DNA of 17,221 bases from JBJEFI01 sp051873875 (GCA_051873875.1 JBJEFI010000028.1:1-17221); one strand, 5' to 3'. Shown: positions 7,043 to 13,767, counted from the first letter of the stretch. Made by a program: numbers and translations. Notes: generated by a model not told the origin, from the letters alone.

Positions 7043-8026
7043 ATGTCACAAGCAACAGTTGAACAATTGTTTCAAATACTTGATACAACAGCGTTATTAT
7101 TAAAAAAAGAATTTCAATATACATATTTTGATGGATTAATGGAAACAGGTGAGAACATTCTTGCAGGAGAAGTACAACAACCAATTTCATATTCATCAAC
7201 AAAAGAACGATTACAACAAGAATACGATAAGTTAGAGGCATATACATTTGAAAAAGATACAATGCGTCGTGCTTTTCAATTAGGTCTGTTAAAAGGAATG
7301 AAAGAAGGCATTCAACCAAATCATGAAATGACACCAGATACAGTTGCTTTATTTGTTAGCTATTTAGTTAATCAGTTTACAAAGGGACAAGAAATGATTG
7401 ATGTATTAGATTTAGCAGTTGGGACAGGAAACTTATTAACAGCGGTGCTAAATCATAGTGATAAAAAAATGAAGGCATCTGGTGTAGAAGTAGACGAGTT
7501 ATTAATTCGTTTAGGAATGGTAAATAGTAATTTACAACAAAATGAAGTAGAATTATTTAACCAAGATGCACTAGCACCATTACTAGTAAATCCTGCTGAT
7601 GTTGTATTATGCGATATGCCAGTTGGTTACTATCCAAATCGTGAAGGTGCAAAAGAGTTCACGTTAAATCGTGGTGAAGAAATGGCATTTGCCCATCATT
7701 TATTTATCGAACAAGGGCTTCGTTATACGAAAGATGGTGGCTATTTATTTTTCATCATTCCAAATTCTTTATTCCAAGGTGAAGGTGCAAAGGAGCTTCA
7801 TGCGTTTATTCATGAGCATGCCTATATCCAAGGGTTATTACAATTACCATTAAGTATGTTTAAAAATGATCGTTATGCAAAAAGTATTTTCGTTCTTCAG
7901 AAAAAAGGGAATGGCGCACATGCACCAAAAGAAGTCATGTTAGTGGAATTGCCATCCTTTAAAAATGCACAAGGAATGGATCATGTTCTTCGTCAATTAG
8001 AAGAATGGTTCAAAACGAAAAAATAG
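7043..8026 (+). CDS. ytxK: YtxK, class I SAM-dependent methyltransferase-like protein
   Basis: A 327-residue protein with an N-terminal helical region followed by a fold like N6-adenine DNA methyltransferases. The SAM-binding motif I is D123-L-A-V-G-T-G-N130. Where DNA methyltransferases carry NPPY, this one has D191-M-P-V-G-Y-Y-P198, so the base-flipping catalytic motif is not canonical. From memory the B. subtilis homologue has the related DLPVGYYP, so this is a subfamily trait. The start has GAGGTGGAG (7032-7040) close to ATG and a clear sigma-A promoter. The ytxK-ackA association is conserved in Bacillus, though here an MFS gene and a membrane protein gene lie between. The substrate is unknown; restriction-type activity is unlikely without specificity or nuclease partners. 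Confidence 0.9.
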   Translation: MSQATVEQLFQILDTTALLLKKEFQYTYFDGLMETGENILAGEVQQPISYSSTKERLQQEYDKLEAYTFEKDTMRRAFQLGLLKGMKEGIQPNHEMTPDTVALFVSYLVNQFTKGQEMIDVLDLAVGTGNLLTAVLNHSDKKMKASGVEVDELLIRLGMVNSNLQQNEVELFNQDALAPLLVNPADVVLCDMPVGYYPNREGAKEFTLNRGEEMAFAHHLFIEQGLRYTKDGGYLFFIIPNSLFQGEGAKELHAFIHEHAYIQGLLQLPLSMFKNDRYAKSIFVLQKKGNGAHAPKEVMLVELPSFKNAQGMDHVLRQLEEWFKTKK

Positions 8027-8031
8027 AAAAT

Positions 8032-8086
8032 AAAAGGAGAATCACCATCTTTTCCAAAAAGAAAGATGAGGATTCTCCTTTTTATG
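8032..8086. terminator. bidirectional terminator between ytxK and the MFS gene
   Basis: A long hairpin: outer 12-bp stem (8032-8043 with 8071-8082), a small internal loop and an inner 6-bp stem (8047-8052 with 8062-8067). It is flanked by A-runs and T-runs on the proper sides for both strands, and its right arm runs into the first base of the minus-strand stop codon at 8082-8084. Confidence 0.88.
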
Positions 8087-9248
8087 ATATTTTTTGTCCT
8101 ATTCCTTTTTTCTGTTTCATAAATAGTAAATTTAATAAAAAGAATAAAAGGAAAACCATACCAAATAAAACAAATAAACTAATGCCATTTATTTTATCAA
8201 TGACCATCCCGCCTACTGTTGGTCCTAAAATGCTTCCTAAACTAAAAGCAACACCAAAAAGCATATTTGACGTAGGGAGTAGGTGAATTGGAATAATTTC
8301 TGACATGTATTTTAAGCCAAGTGAGAATGTCGAACCGATTACCATACCTAGACAAAAGATAAGGGCAAATAAGGCATAGTAGTGCTGTTCTACAAAACTA
8401 GTAATAATAAATAAGAAACCACCGATTCCTAAAACAGAAGGAACGACAATTTTTCCTCCTAATTTATCACTAAGCATCCCTAAAGGAATCTGAGTAATAA
8501 TCCCACCTAAAGCAAATAACGGTAATAAAATACTAATTTGTTCAACAGAATAATTGATGCGAAGTGCATAAACAGGAAAATTAGAATTCAAACTTGCTTC
8601 AATAATCCCGTATGCTAATGGAGCAAGTAAAATAGCCCATCCAGTAATAATTACTTTTTTATAGCGCTGAATAGAAGAATCTTTTTCTTCAGTAGGTAGT
8701 TCTTTAGGAAATTCATTTGGCAACAAGAACATTAACAACCATGTACATAAAGAGAGAATAGCCGATATGATAAATGGAATTGCTTCATTGATAGATAATA
8801 AAGACGTCATTAATGGTCCAATCATAAAGCCAATACCAAAAGATAGGCCATAAATAGATATTTTTTTCCCTAATTCGTGAGGTGGTAGTGTAGAAGTTAA
8901 CCACGTTTGTGAACTTAAATGAAGCATATAATCCCCAACCCCAACAATCATTCTTAAGATAAACCAAAAGGTTAGACTCTTCCAAAGTGGAAAGGCAATT
9001 AAGGAGCCAATGACAAGAACGCCTCCCAGTAGAATAATTGGTTTGAATCCATATTTCCGCATCGGCCTTTCTAAAAAAGGTGAAACAAGCAAGGTTCCTA
9101 ATGCAATCCCTGTAGCATGTAATCCATTTTGAGCAGCAGATGCCCCACTATTTTCTAAAATGATAGCTAATACAGGTAGTAACATTCCTTGTGAAAGACC
9201 GCTAATTCCAACGCTTGCAACTAAGATTAAAAATTTGTTTTTCCCCAT
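8082..9248 (-). CDS. major facilitator superfamily transporter, probable drug exporter
   Basis: A 388-residue, strongly hydrophobic protein with about 12 predicted transmembrane helices in two halves separated by a charged cytoplasmic loop (about residues 178-198). The loop between helices 2 and 3 (about 57-70, P-F-L-E-R-P-M-R-K-Y-G-F-K-P) is a divergent MFS motif A; the equivalent in the second half is better preserved as P-L-G-M-L-S-D-K-L-G-G-K (255-266). Composition resembles DHA1-type exporters, but the substrate cannot be inferred. I chose ATG at 9248 because GAAGTGG lies 8 bases upstream; an in-frame GTG at 9260 has no suitable site. It stands alone, transcribed toward ytxK, with no adjacent regulator gene. 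Confidence 0.88.
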   Translation of the reverse strand: MGKNKFLILVASVGISGLSQGMLLPVLAIILENSGASAAQNGLHATGIALGTLLVSPFLERPMRKYGFKPIILLGGVLVIGSLIAFPLWKSLTFWFILRMIVGVGDYMLHLSSQTWLTSTLPPHELGKKISIYGLSFGIGFMIGPLMTSLLSINEAIPFIISAILSLCTWLLMFLLPNEFPKELPTEEKDSSIQRYKKVIITGWAILLAPLAYGIIEASLNSNFPVYALRINYSVEQISILLPLFALGGIITQIPLGMLSDKLGGKIVVPSVLGIGGFLFIITSFVEQHYYALFALIFCLGMVIGSTFSLGLKYMSEIIPIHLLPTSNMLFGVAFSLGSILGPTVGGMVIDKINGISLFVLFGMVFLLFFLLNLLFMKQKKGIGQKIS

Positions 9249-9487
9249 GATGTTATCCACTTCTTTCTATTGCGATATTATTATTGTCTTTGATTCTATT
9301 TTATTTGTAAAGCAACATAATCTATTTATTCTGTTATAACTGATAATTTGTTTGTTATGTGTGAAATAGTTACTTTATTATAATAATGTGAGAGAAAAGA
9401 ATCGAAGTTGTTTATAGGATAATGAAAAATCCCCAACAGGCTTTTTTGTTGTTATAATAAGGAAAAATAAAAAAGAGGATTAAAAGA

Positions 9488-9937
9488 GTGAGGAATGAAT
9501 TAGAACAAAAAGAACAAGTACTAAAAACGAAAAAAGAGTGGATTGGTGTAGGCGTTTTAGTACTGATTTTTATGGGGATTGTTTTAACGGTAGTTGGGTT
9601 AGGATATTTAGGGTTATTGACTGTATTTGGATTTGAATATGAATCTTATGAGGCAATATTTTTGTTTTTAGTTTATTTATTATTATTTGGGTTAATTGTT
9701 GAGGGAATTGTTTTTGTCTTTCGAGTGATGATGACAATGGTATTTAATTTAACAGATATGCAAGCTCGCTTTATTGGTTTTCTTGTAGAGTTACAATTGC
9801 TTTTCTTTCTTGTTGATCTTATTGATGAAAAAATGGCTAGCATCACAATTTCTGAAACATCACAAGCTTTATTTGTGGTAACGTTAGGAGTTATTGATTA
9901 TTTACTTCTTTTTAATAAAAATAAAAGTGAAAATTAA
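9488..9937 (+). CDS. YvrL-like four-helix membrane protein
   Basis: A 149-residue protein beginning with a charged cytoplasmic segment (1-17) and four predicted membrane helices at about 20-45, 55-78, 93-112 and 124-142. The order 'G-L-L-T-V-F-G-F-E-Y-E-S' after helix 1, a glutamate inside helix 2 and an acidic D-L-I-D-E-K-M-A-S-I-T-I-S segment before helix 4 resembles the Pfam family named YrvL, whose B. subtilis founder YvrL is described as a negative regulator of the SigO-RsoA sigma factor. No sigma factor gene is nearby, so that role is not implied. Translation starts at GTG, with AGAGGAT (9474-9480) about 8 bases upstream; no in-frame ATG competes. TATAAT at 9453-9458 could be a -10 but lacks a good -35. 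Confidence 0.6.
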   Translation: MRNELEQKEQVLKTKKEWIGVGVLVLIFMGIVLTVVGLGYLGLLTVFGFEYESYEAIFLFLVYLLLFGLIVEGIVFVFRVMMTMVFNLTDMQARFIGFLVELQLLFFLVDLIDEKMASITISETSQALFVVTLGVIDYLLLFNKNKSEN

Positions 9938-9964
9938 TTTTTGATGAAGCCCATTAATATTAAT

Positions 9965-10030
9965 AGAAGTACCTTAAGTTTAACTTATACATCTGTTGTA
10001 CTTGTTAGGCTTAAGGTACTTCTTTTTCTT
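9965..10030 (+). terminator. intrinsic terminator with an unusually large apical region
   Basis: A perfect 14-bp stem (9965-9978 with 10010-10023) followed by a T-rich tail. The 31-base inside region can fold further (TAAC 9981-9984 with GTTA 10004-10007; TACA 9988-9991 with TGTA 9997-10000), giving a long interrupted stem. Confidence 0.85.
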
Positions 10031-10270
10031 TTCGTCATAAAATAGATTGCGTTAGTGATTGGATGTGTCATAAAAAAGAGAGTAGCAAGGTTAAGAGAGG
10101 GGAAGGGGGGAAACTAATTTTGATTCAATAATAATTTATGATTAAAATAAAATGATACAGAATTATTTACTTTATATAACAGTTTGTTATTTTTGATATT
10201 GCTTTTTATGAGTTATTATTTTGTGTAGAATCCTTATGTAATAATTAAATATTCCTTTCTTAACATTAAT
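10031..10270. other. non-coding region upstream of ackA
   Basis: No ORF of interest. It holds a G-rich purine tract at 10094-10113 that looks like ribosome binding sites but is followed by no reading frame. A perfect inverted repeat ATAACA-GTT-TGTTAT lies at 10176-10190. The rest is A/T-rich and may act as an upstream promoter region. Confidence 0.5.
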
Positions 10271-10284
10271 TGTAAACGTTCGCA
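10271..10284 (+). promoter_or_regulatory. cre box (CcpA site) upstream of ackA
   Basis: TGTAAACGTTCGCA matches the cre consensus TGWAARCGYTWNCA at every defined position but one. Its centre is about 53 bp before the predicted start, close to the placement by which CcpA activates ackA in B. subtilis. Activation, not repression, is therefore expected in glucose. Confidence 0.82.
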
Positions 10285-10318
10285 AAACTTTTTATTTTTC
10301 CTTATTTAGATTGTGTGT

Positions 10319-10324
10319 TATACT
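10319..10324 (+). promoter_or_regulatory. -10 element of the ackA promoter
   Basis: TATACT, with no good -35 (TTTTCC at the 17-base spacing). A weak -35 fits a promoter that depends on upstream CcpA. The start would fall near 10331. Confidence 0.5.
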
Positions 10325-10382
10325 GAATAAAGATTATGGAATATGACAGTTTAAACTATACTTAATTAGGGGGATTCCGATA

Positions 10383-11570
10383 ATGGCAAAGATTATTGCA
10401 ATTAATGCAGGCAGTTCGTCGCTAAAGTTTCAGTTATTTGATATGCCAAGTGAAGAGGTTGTAACAAAAGGATTAGTTGAGCGTATTGGATTACAAGATG
10501 CGGTTTTTAATATAGAAGTAAATGGAGAAAAGATAAAAGAAGTATGCGAAATTCCAAATCATGATGTAGCTGTTAAAATGCTTTTAGACAAGTTAACATC
10601 TCTAGGTGTTATTTCTTCTTTAGATGAAATTGAAGGAATTGGACATCGTGTCGTTCATGGTGGTGAAAAGTTTGCTGATTCTGTTCTGCTAACAGAGGAA
10701 AACATTGAAGCAATTGAACAATTATCAGATTTAGCACCACTTCATAATCCAGCAAACTTAACAGGGATTAAAGCATTTAAAGAAGTGTTACCAAACGTAC
10801 CTGCTGTAGCTGTATTTGACACAGCGTTCCATCAAACAATGCCAGAAAAATCATTCTTATATAGCTTACCTTATGAATACTATAAAAAATATGGTATTCG
10901 TAAATATGGTTTCCATGGAACATCACATAAATATGTATCAGAGCGTGCAGCAGATTTATTAGGTCGTCCATTGGAAGAACTTCGTATTATTACATGTCAC
11001 TTAGGTAATGGTGCAAGTATTGCAGCTGTTTCAGAAGGCAAATCAATTGATACATCAATGGGATTCACACCACTTGCTGGTGTAACAATGGGTACACGTT
11101 CAGGGAATGTAGACCCAGCTTTAATTCCATTTATTATGGAGAAAACAGGTAAGAGTGTTGATGAAGTACTAGATGTTCTGAATAAAAAATCAGGATTATT
11201 AGGAATTTGTGGATATTCAAGTGATTTACGTGATATTGAACAAGGGCAAGCAGATGGAAATGATCGTGCTAAATTAGCGCTTGATATTTTCGTCAACCGT
11301 ATTCATAAATACATTGGATCATATGCAGCACGTATGAAAGGTGTAGATGCGATTGTTTTCACGGCTGGAATTGGAGAAAATAGTACACTTATTCGTGAGC
11401 GTGTATTAGAAGGATTAGAATTTATGGGTGTTTATTTTGATGCAAAATTAAATAACATTCGTGGAAAAGAAGCGTTTATTAGCTATCCACATTCACCTGT
11501 TAAAGTATTAGTTATTCCAACGAACGAGGAAGTAATGATTGCTCGTGACGTAGTTCGTTTAACAAAATAA
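10383..11570 (+). CDS. ackA: acetate kinase AckA
   Basis: Acetate kinase makes ATP from acetyl phosphate and ADP, the last step of overflow acetate production with phosphotransacetylase. The 395-residue length equals that of the B. subtilis enzyme. Conserved sites are N8-A-G-S-S-S-L-K-F, R89 in the H-R-V-V-H-G-G-E segment, catalytic D146 in F-D-T-A-F-H-Q-T-M-P, H178 in G-F-H-G-T-S-H, the phosphate loop H206-L-G-N-G-A-S, R239 in G-T-R-S-G-N, and G-I-G-E-N-S near 325-330. A TAGGGGGAT site lies 9 bases before ATG. The gene is monocistronic, with an upstream cre box and a strong terminator. Confidence 0.98.
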   Translation: MAKIIAINAGSSSLKFQLFDMPSEEVVTKGLVERIGLQDAVFNIEVNGEKIKEVCEIPNHDVAVKMLLDKLTSLGVISSLDEIEGIGHRVVHGGEKFADSVLLTEENIEAIEQLSDLAPLHNPANLTGIKAFKEVLPNVPAVAVFDTAFHQTMPEKSFLYSLPYEYYKKYGIRKYGFHGTSHKYVSERAADLLGRPLEELRIITCHLGNGASIAAVSEGKSIDTSMGFTPLAGVTMGTRSGNVDPALIPFIMEKTGKSVDEVLDVLNKKSGLLGICGYSSDLRDIEQGQADGNDRAKLALDIFVNRIHKYIGSYAARMKGVDAIVFTAGIGENSTLIRERVLEGLEFMGVYFDAKLNNIRGKEAFISYPHSPVKVLVIPTNEEVMIARDVVRLTK

Positions 11571-11605
11571 AAAAATGCTGTCTCAAATTGAGGCAGCATT
11601 TTTTT
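11571..11605. terminator. intrinsic terminator of ackA
   Basis: A 14-bp stem (11571-11584 with 11590-11603, one G-T pair), a 5-base loop and seven T. The A-run on the left lets it also end the minus-strand gene that stops at 11616. Confidence 0.92.
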
Positions 11606-11615
11606 ATGCAAAAAA

Positions 11616-11990
11616 TTATGCATTCTTATTTTTCAACGTAAAAATATTACACGCTAATAAAAGAATGCTTATGACAACCATGGTTGCCCCTATTGGAATA
11701 AAGGTAAAAAAGAACTTACTATGCATTGTTAAGTAAAAAGCCAAGCCAATCATCATGATAGGTAATCCAATATTGTGAAGCCAAAAATGAGCCTTTGCAA
11801 GCTTCGTAGTAGCCAGACTAGGGAAAGCATGATAAAGAAGGCCAACAATCCCAAATACACCCCATCCTAACAAGTTGACATGAACGTGAACACCGGTTAG
11901 TGTATAATTTTCGGCGATACTCATATAAAAGCCAAAACAAACACCAATAAACAAGTAAATAATAGCAAGTTTAAGGAAGTTAATAGCCAT
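11616..11990 (-). CDS. small haem-copper-oxidase-subunit-I-like membrane protein
   Basis: A 124-residue protein with about four membrane helices (near 5-24, 38-57, 72-89 and 93-115). Histidines sit at or near helix ends: H35-x-H37 before L-L-G-W-G, H54, H68, H72 and H90. Such small proteins are commonly annotated in Bacillaceae as 'cytochrome-c oxidase' because the T-G-V-H-V-H-V-N-L-L-G-W stretch resembles a helix of oxidase subunit I. At this size it cannot be a full oxidase; a haem- or metal-binding role is inference. GGGGTG lies 6 bases before the ATG. No oxidase partners are adjacent. A cre box about 130 bp upstream, with a weak TATATA -10 between (12079-12084), hints at catabolite control. 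Confidence 0.65.
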   Translation of the reverse strand: MAINFLKLAIIYLFIGVCFGFYMSIAENYTLTGVHVHVNLLGWGVFGIVGLLYHAFPSLATTKLAKAHFWLHNIGLPIMMIGLAFYLTMHSKFFFTFIPIGATMVVISILLLACNIFTLKNKNA

Positions 11991-12115
11991 GGATACACCC
12001 CGTTTTCTTTATAAAATATAAATCAGTAAAGTGTATGGGGGATATGCTTTTTTAGAACAAAGGAGATAAAAATAGTTTTATATAAAAAGTGCATAGAGTG
12101 TTCATAACCACTTAA

Positions 12116-12129
12116 TGTAAGCGTTCACA
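12116..12129. promoter_or_regulatory. second cre box (CcpA site)
   Basis: TGTAAGCGTTCACA fits the cre consensus at all defined positions but one and is nearly palindromic. It lies between the minus-strand oxidase-like gene and a plus-strand orphan promoter, about 50 bp upstream of a possible minus start and about 75 bp upstream of the plus start, so it could serve either. Confidence 0.75.
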
Positions 12130-12160
12130 GAAAGTTCAATACTTTTTGTTATTAAGCGGT

Positions 12161-12190
12161 TTCATAAATGGTTATTTATGTTAATATAAT
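12161..12190 (+). promoter_or_regulatory. orphan sigma-A-like promoter
   Basis: TTCATA (12161-12166), an 18-base spacer and a perfect TATAAT (12185-12190). The predicted start near 12197 leads into a stretch with no ORF that ends at a terminator. Confidence 0.5.
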
Positions 12191-12196
12191 AATTGT

Positions 12197-12322
12197 CATT
12201 GATATTTTCATCCTTTCTTGTTTGTTTTTTTCATTTTCATTCAATTCTTTTCTGTTTGTTTTATTTTATTCTTCCTAGTTTGGAGAGCTCAACATCTTGA
12301 TGGTGTTGAGTCTTTCTTTTTT
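12197..12322 (+). ncRNA. candidate small RNA of about 125 nt
   Basis: A plus-strand promoter at 12161-12190 and an intrinsic terminator ending at 12322 bracket a sequence without any plausible reading frame. No plus-strand gene lies between ackA and here to explain the terminator. The RNA would be very U-rich, with short pyrimidine stretches (CCTTTCTTG near 12212, CTTCCTAG near 12271) that could pair with purine-rich ribosome binding sites. It could instead be a premature-termination leader for the EcsC gene. No match to a known RNA family is claimed. Confidence 0.4.
12288..12322 (+). terminator. orphan intrinsic terminator
   Basis: A 9-bp stem (12288-12296 with 12302-12310, one G-T pair), loop TTGAT and a T-rich tail TCTTTCTTTTTT. 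It is directional, since the minus strand has no T-run after the hairpin. Confidence 0.75.
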
Positions 12323-12356
12323 AGGAAGTCTTTTTTATTTTTTTATTTGTGTAGTA

Positions 12357-12386
12357 AACAATTTGCTCACTAGTGAACGAATTGTT
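12357..12386. promoter_or_regulatory. 30-bp near-perfect palindrome, operator-like
   Basis: 13 of 15 base pairs of the dyad match, and one of the two exceptions is G-T. The centre is a perfect TCACTAGTGA and the outer arms are AACAATT and AATTGTT. There is no T-run, so it is not a terminator. It overlaps a weak possible promoter (TTGCTC at 12364-12369, 17 bases, TATACA at 12387-12392), as expected for a repressor site ahead of the EcsC gene. Confidence 0.55.
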
Positions 12387-12436
12387 ATACAATACAATAC
12401 ATTCAAAAAATCCTTCTTCTATAACCCTCTAATTAA

Positions 12437-12450
12437 ACATGTCTACATGT
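12437..12450. repeat. tandem ACATGT palindromes
   Basis: ACATGT-CT-ACATGT, two 6-bp palindromes spaced by 2 bases, about 115 bp before the EcsC start. A possible secondary protein-binding site; chance occurrence is not excluded. Confidence 0.25.
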
Positions 12451-12538
12451 AAAGAAAAAAACAATATTCTGCTTATGTATCTATATTTTTTAATCTAGGA
12501 TAAGAATAAATGGAATATATATTTAGTAGGGAGAGAAA

Positions 12539-12583
12539 ATGTATATTTATAGTGGAGATGAGAAGGATGCTGACAAGTCGTGA
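12539..12583 (+). CDS. 14-codon upstream ORF overlapping the start of the EcsC gene
   Basis: ATG at 12539 follows the best ribosome binding site of the area (AGGGAG at 12528-12533, 5 bases before) and encodes a 14-residue acidic peptide ending at TGA 12581. It overlaps the first codons of the EcsC gene in another frame. It may be a leader ORF that couples or limits translation of the downstream gene. Evidence is only position and ribosome binding site. Confidence 0.3.
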   Translation: MYIYSGDEKDADKS

Positions 12584-13415
12584 ACAACGAATTTTGGATG
12601 AATTAGTCCAACATCGAAACGAATTAGAAAGCATACAGCTATCAGATTTTCAACATATTTATGATCAATGGGTTGAAAAAGTAATCAAAAAAATGCCTAC
12701 TAATAAAAGAATAACTTTTTTTCAAGGTTTAGATAAAGGATTGTTTCACTTACATTCCTATATCCAAGGTGCATCATTTCAAAATGAGGCACGGGATCGA
12801 ATTATTAATCGTGCGAAAGCCTTTTATGAAGAAGTAGAGCGATTAGAAGATTTAAAGAAATTAGGAATTGATCAATTAATCTATTTAGCAAATAATGAAA
12901 TAGCAAAGCATCGTGTCTACTCATTTGCCCAAGGAGGGGTAACCGGGTTAGGTGGATTTGTTTTAAGTATGTCTGATTTGCCAATGATGGCAGCGATTAA
13001 TTTACGCATTACGCAATTGATTGGGATGTGTTATGGGTATGATCAACGTATTCCTTATGAAATGATGATTTCTTTGAAAGTATTTCATGGAGGAACGTTG
13101 CCAATTCGTCTTCAGCATCGTGCTTGGAATGATGTTCTAACAGAAGTAATGGAACGGGAAGATGATTATTTTTATGTAGGGGAAGAACAGCTAACAGATT
13201 ATACGTGGCTTGAACAGCCAATGAGACAAGTAATGAAAATAATGTGTATTTCACAGTTTAAAAAGAAGGTTATCCAAGGAATTCCAATTATTGGAGTTGG
13301 GATTGGATCTATTACAAATTATCAATTAACAAAGCAAGTAACTACCTTTGCTAATCGTTTTTATCAATATCGTTTTTTGCAGGAAAAAATAAAAACTGCT
13401 AGTAGTGAAGACTAG
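12567..13415 (+). CDS. EcsC family protein
   Basis: A 282-residue protein of the EcsC family, named after the third gene of the ecs operon of B. subtilis; its biochemical function is unknown. The N-terminal half (1-118) is helical and charged. Then comes a glycine-rich hydrophobic segment, Q122-G-G-V-T-G-L-G-G and on to about 155, and a second one at I239-P-I-I-G-V-G-I-G-S-I-T-N251, both typical of the family and probably membrane-associated. The ATG at 12567 (MLTSREQ) has GTGGAG 9 bases upstream and matches where homologues begin; in-frame starts at 12558 and 12510 are possible, and 12510 would add 19 unusual residues. It is not next to ecsA/ecsB ABC genes, so it is a stand-alone paralogue. 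Its 3' end contains the terminator of the convergent gene. Confidence 0.82.
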   Translation: MLTSREQRILDELVQHRNELESIQLSDFQHIYDQWVEKVIKKMPTNKRITFFQGLDKGLFHLHSYIQGASFQNEARDRIINRAKAFYEEVERLEDLKKLGIDQLIYLANNEIAKHRVYSFAQGGVTGLGGFVLSMSDLPMMAAINLRITQLIGMCYGYDQRIPYEMMISLKVFHGGTLPIRLQHRAWNDVLTEVMEREDDYFYVGEEQLTDYTWLEQPMRQVMKIMCISQFKKKVIQGIPIIGVGIGSITNYQLTKQVTTFANRFYQYRFLQEKIKTASSED

Positions 13416-13421
13416 CAGTTT
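13384..13421 (-). terminator. minus-strand terminator embedded in the end of the EcsC gene
   Basis: A perfect 10-bp stem (13393-13402 with 13412-13421). Read on the minus strand it is followed by TTTTTATTTTTT, while the plus strand has only TTTA. It includes the stop codons of both convergent genes, which are 4 bases apart. Confidence 0.8.
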
Positions 13422-13767
13422 ATTGGTGCATTTTTACTTCTACATCTTGTTGAACACGATACCAAAGCCATAAATCATTAATAACAGATGCAAGTTCGGC
13501 AATTTCGCTATTTAGTTCACAAGAAATAGTGAAATTAACTTCATTGTTTAATTGTTCTTGTTTTTTATTAATGGTCATTTCTAGTTCCTTAATTCGATCT
13601 GGAATGGTGCCGCGAATTTGTTCCCATTGCATTAAAATCTTTTCTTTTTGTATTACTGTTAAGGATGACCAATTTAATGTATCTGTTGGTATGTCAATGC
13701 CAAGTCGTTGATCATAACTAAAAATAGTAATAATACCCACCCCCATTTGATAAAGTGAACCCCCCAT
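13420..13767 (-). CDS. uncharacterised small cytosolic protein, 115 aa
   Basis: I do not recognise the family. The protein is soluble, with a central amphipathic region (about residues 38-75) including W48-E-Q-I-R-G-T-I-P-D-R and a K/E/Q-rich stretch likely to be a coiled coil. The C-terminal D-L-W-L-W-Y-R-V segment near 97-104 is rich in tryptophan. No signal peptide. The start is doubtful: ATG at 13767 has only a weak GAAGAA site, and ATG at 13746 has G-rich sequence about 13 bases upstream; the region from about residue 18 onward looks like the conserved body. Convergent with the EcsC gene. A universal stress protein gene lies upstream on the same strand but is separated by a terminator. 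Confidence 0.6.
   Translation of the reverse strand: MGGSLYQMGVGIITIFSYDQRLGIDIPTDTLNWSSLTVIQKEKILMQWEQIRGTIPDRIKELEMTINKKQEQLNNEVNFTISCELNSEIAELASVINDLWLWYRVQQDVEVKMHQ

Noticed and set aside
6969..7334. 121-codon minus-strand open frame overlapping ytxK and the gap flank
   Set aside because: It covers the ytxK promoter and start and has an odd, leucine-rich composition typical of antisense frames in AT-rich genes.
10997..11296. 99-codon minus-strand frame inside ackA
   Set aside because: ackA is certain by motif and length; the antisense product has no recognisable features.
12197..12510. T-box or metabolite riboswitch upstream of the EcsC gene
   Set aside because: No T-box sequence, no specifier stem and no conserved riboswitch core could be seen; only a simple terminator hairpin is present.
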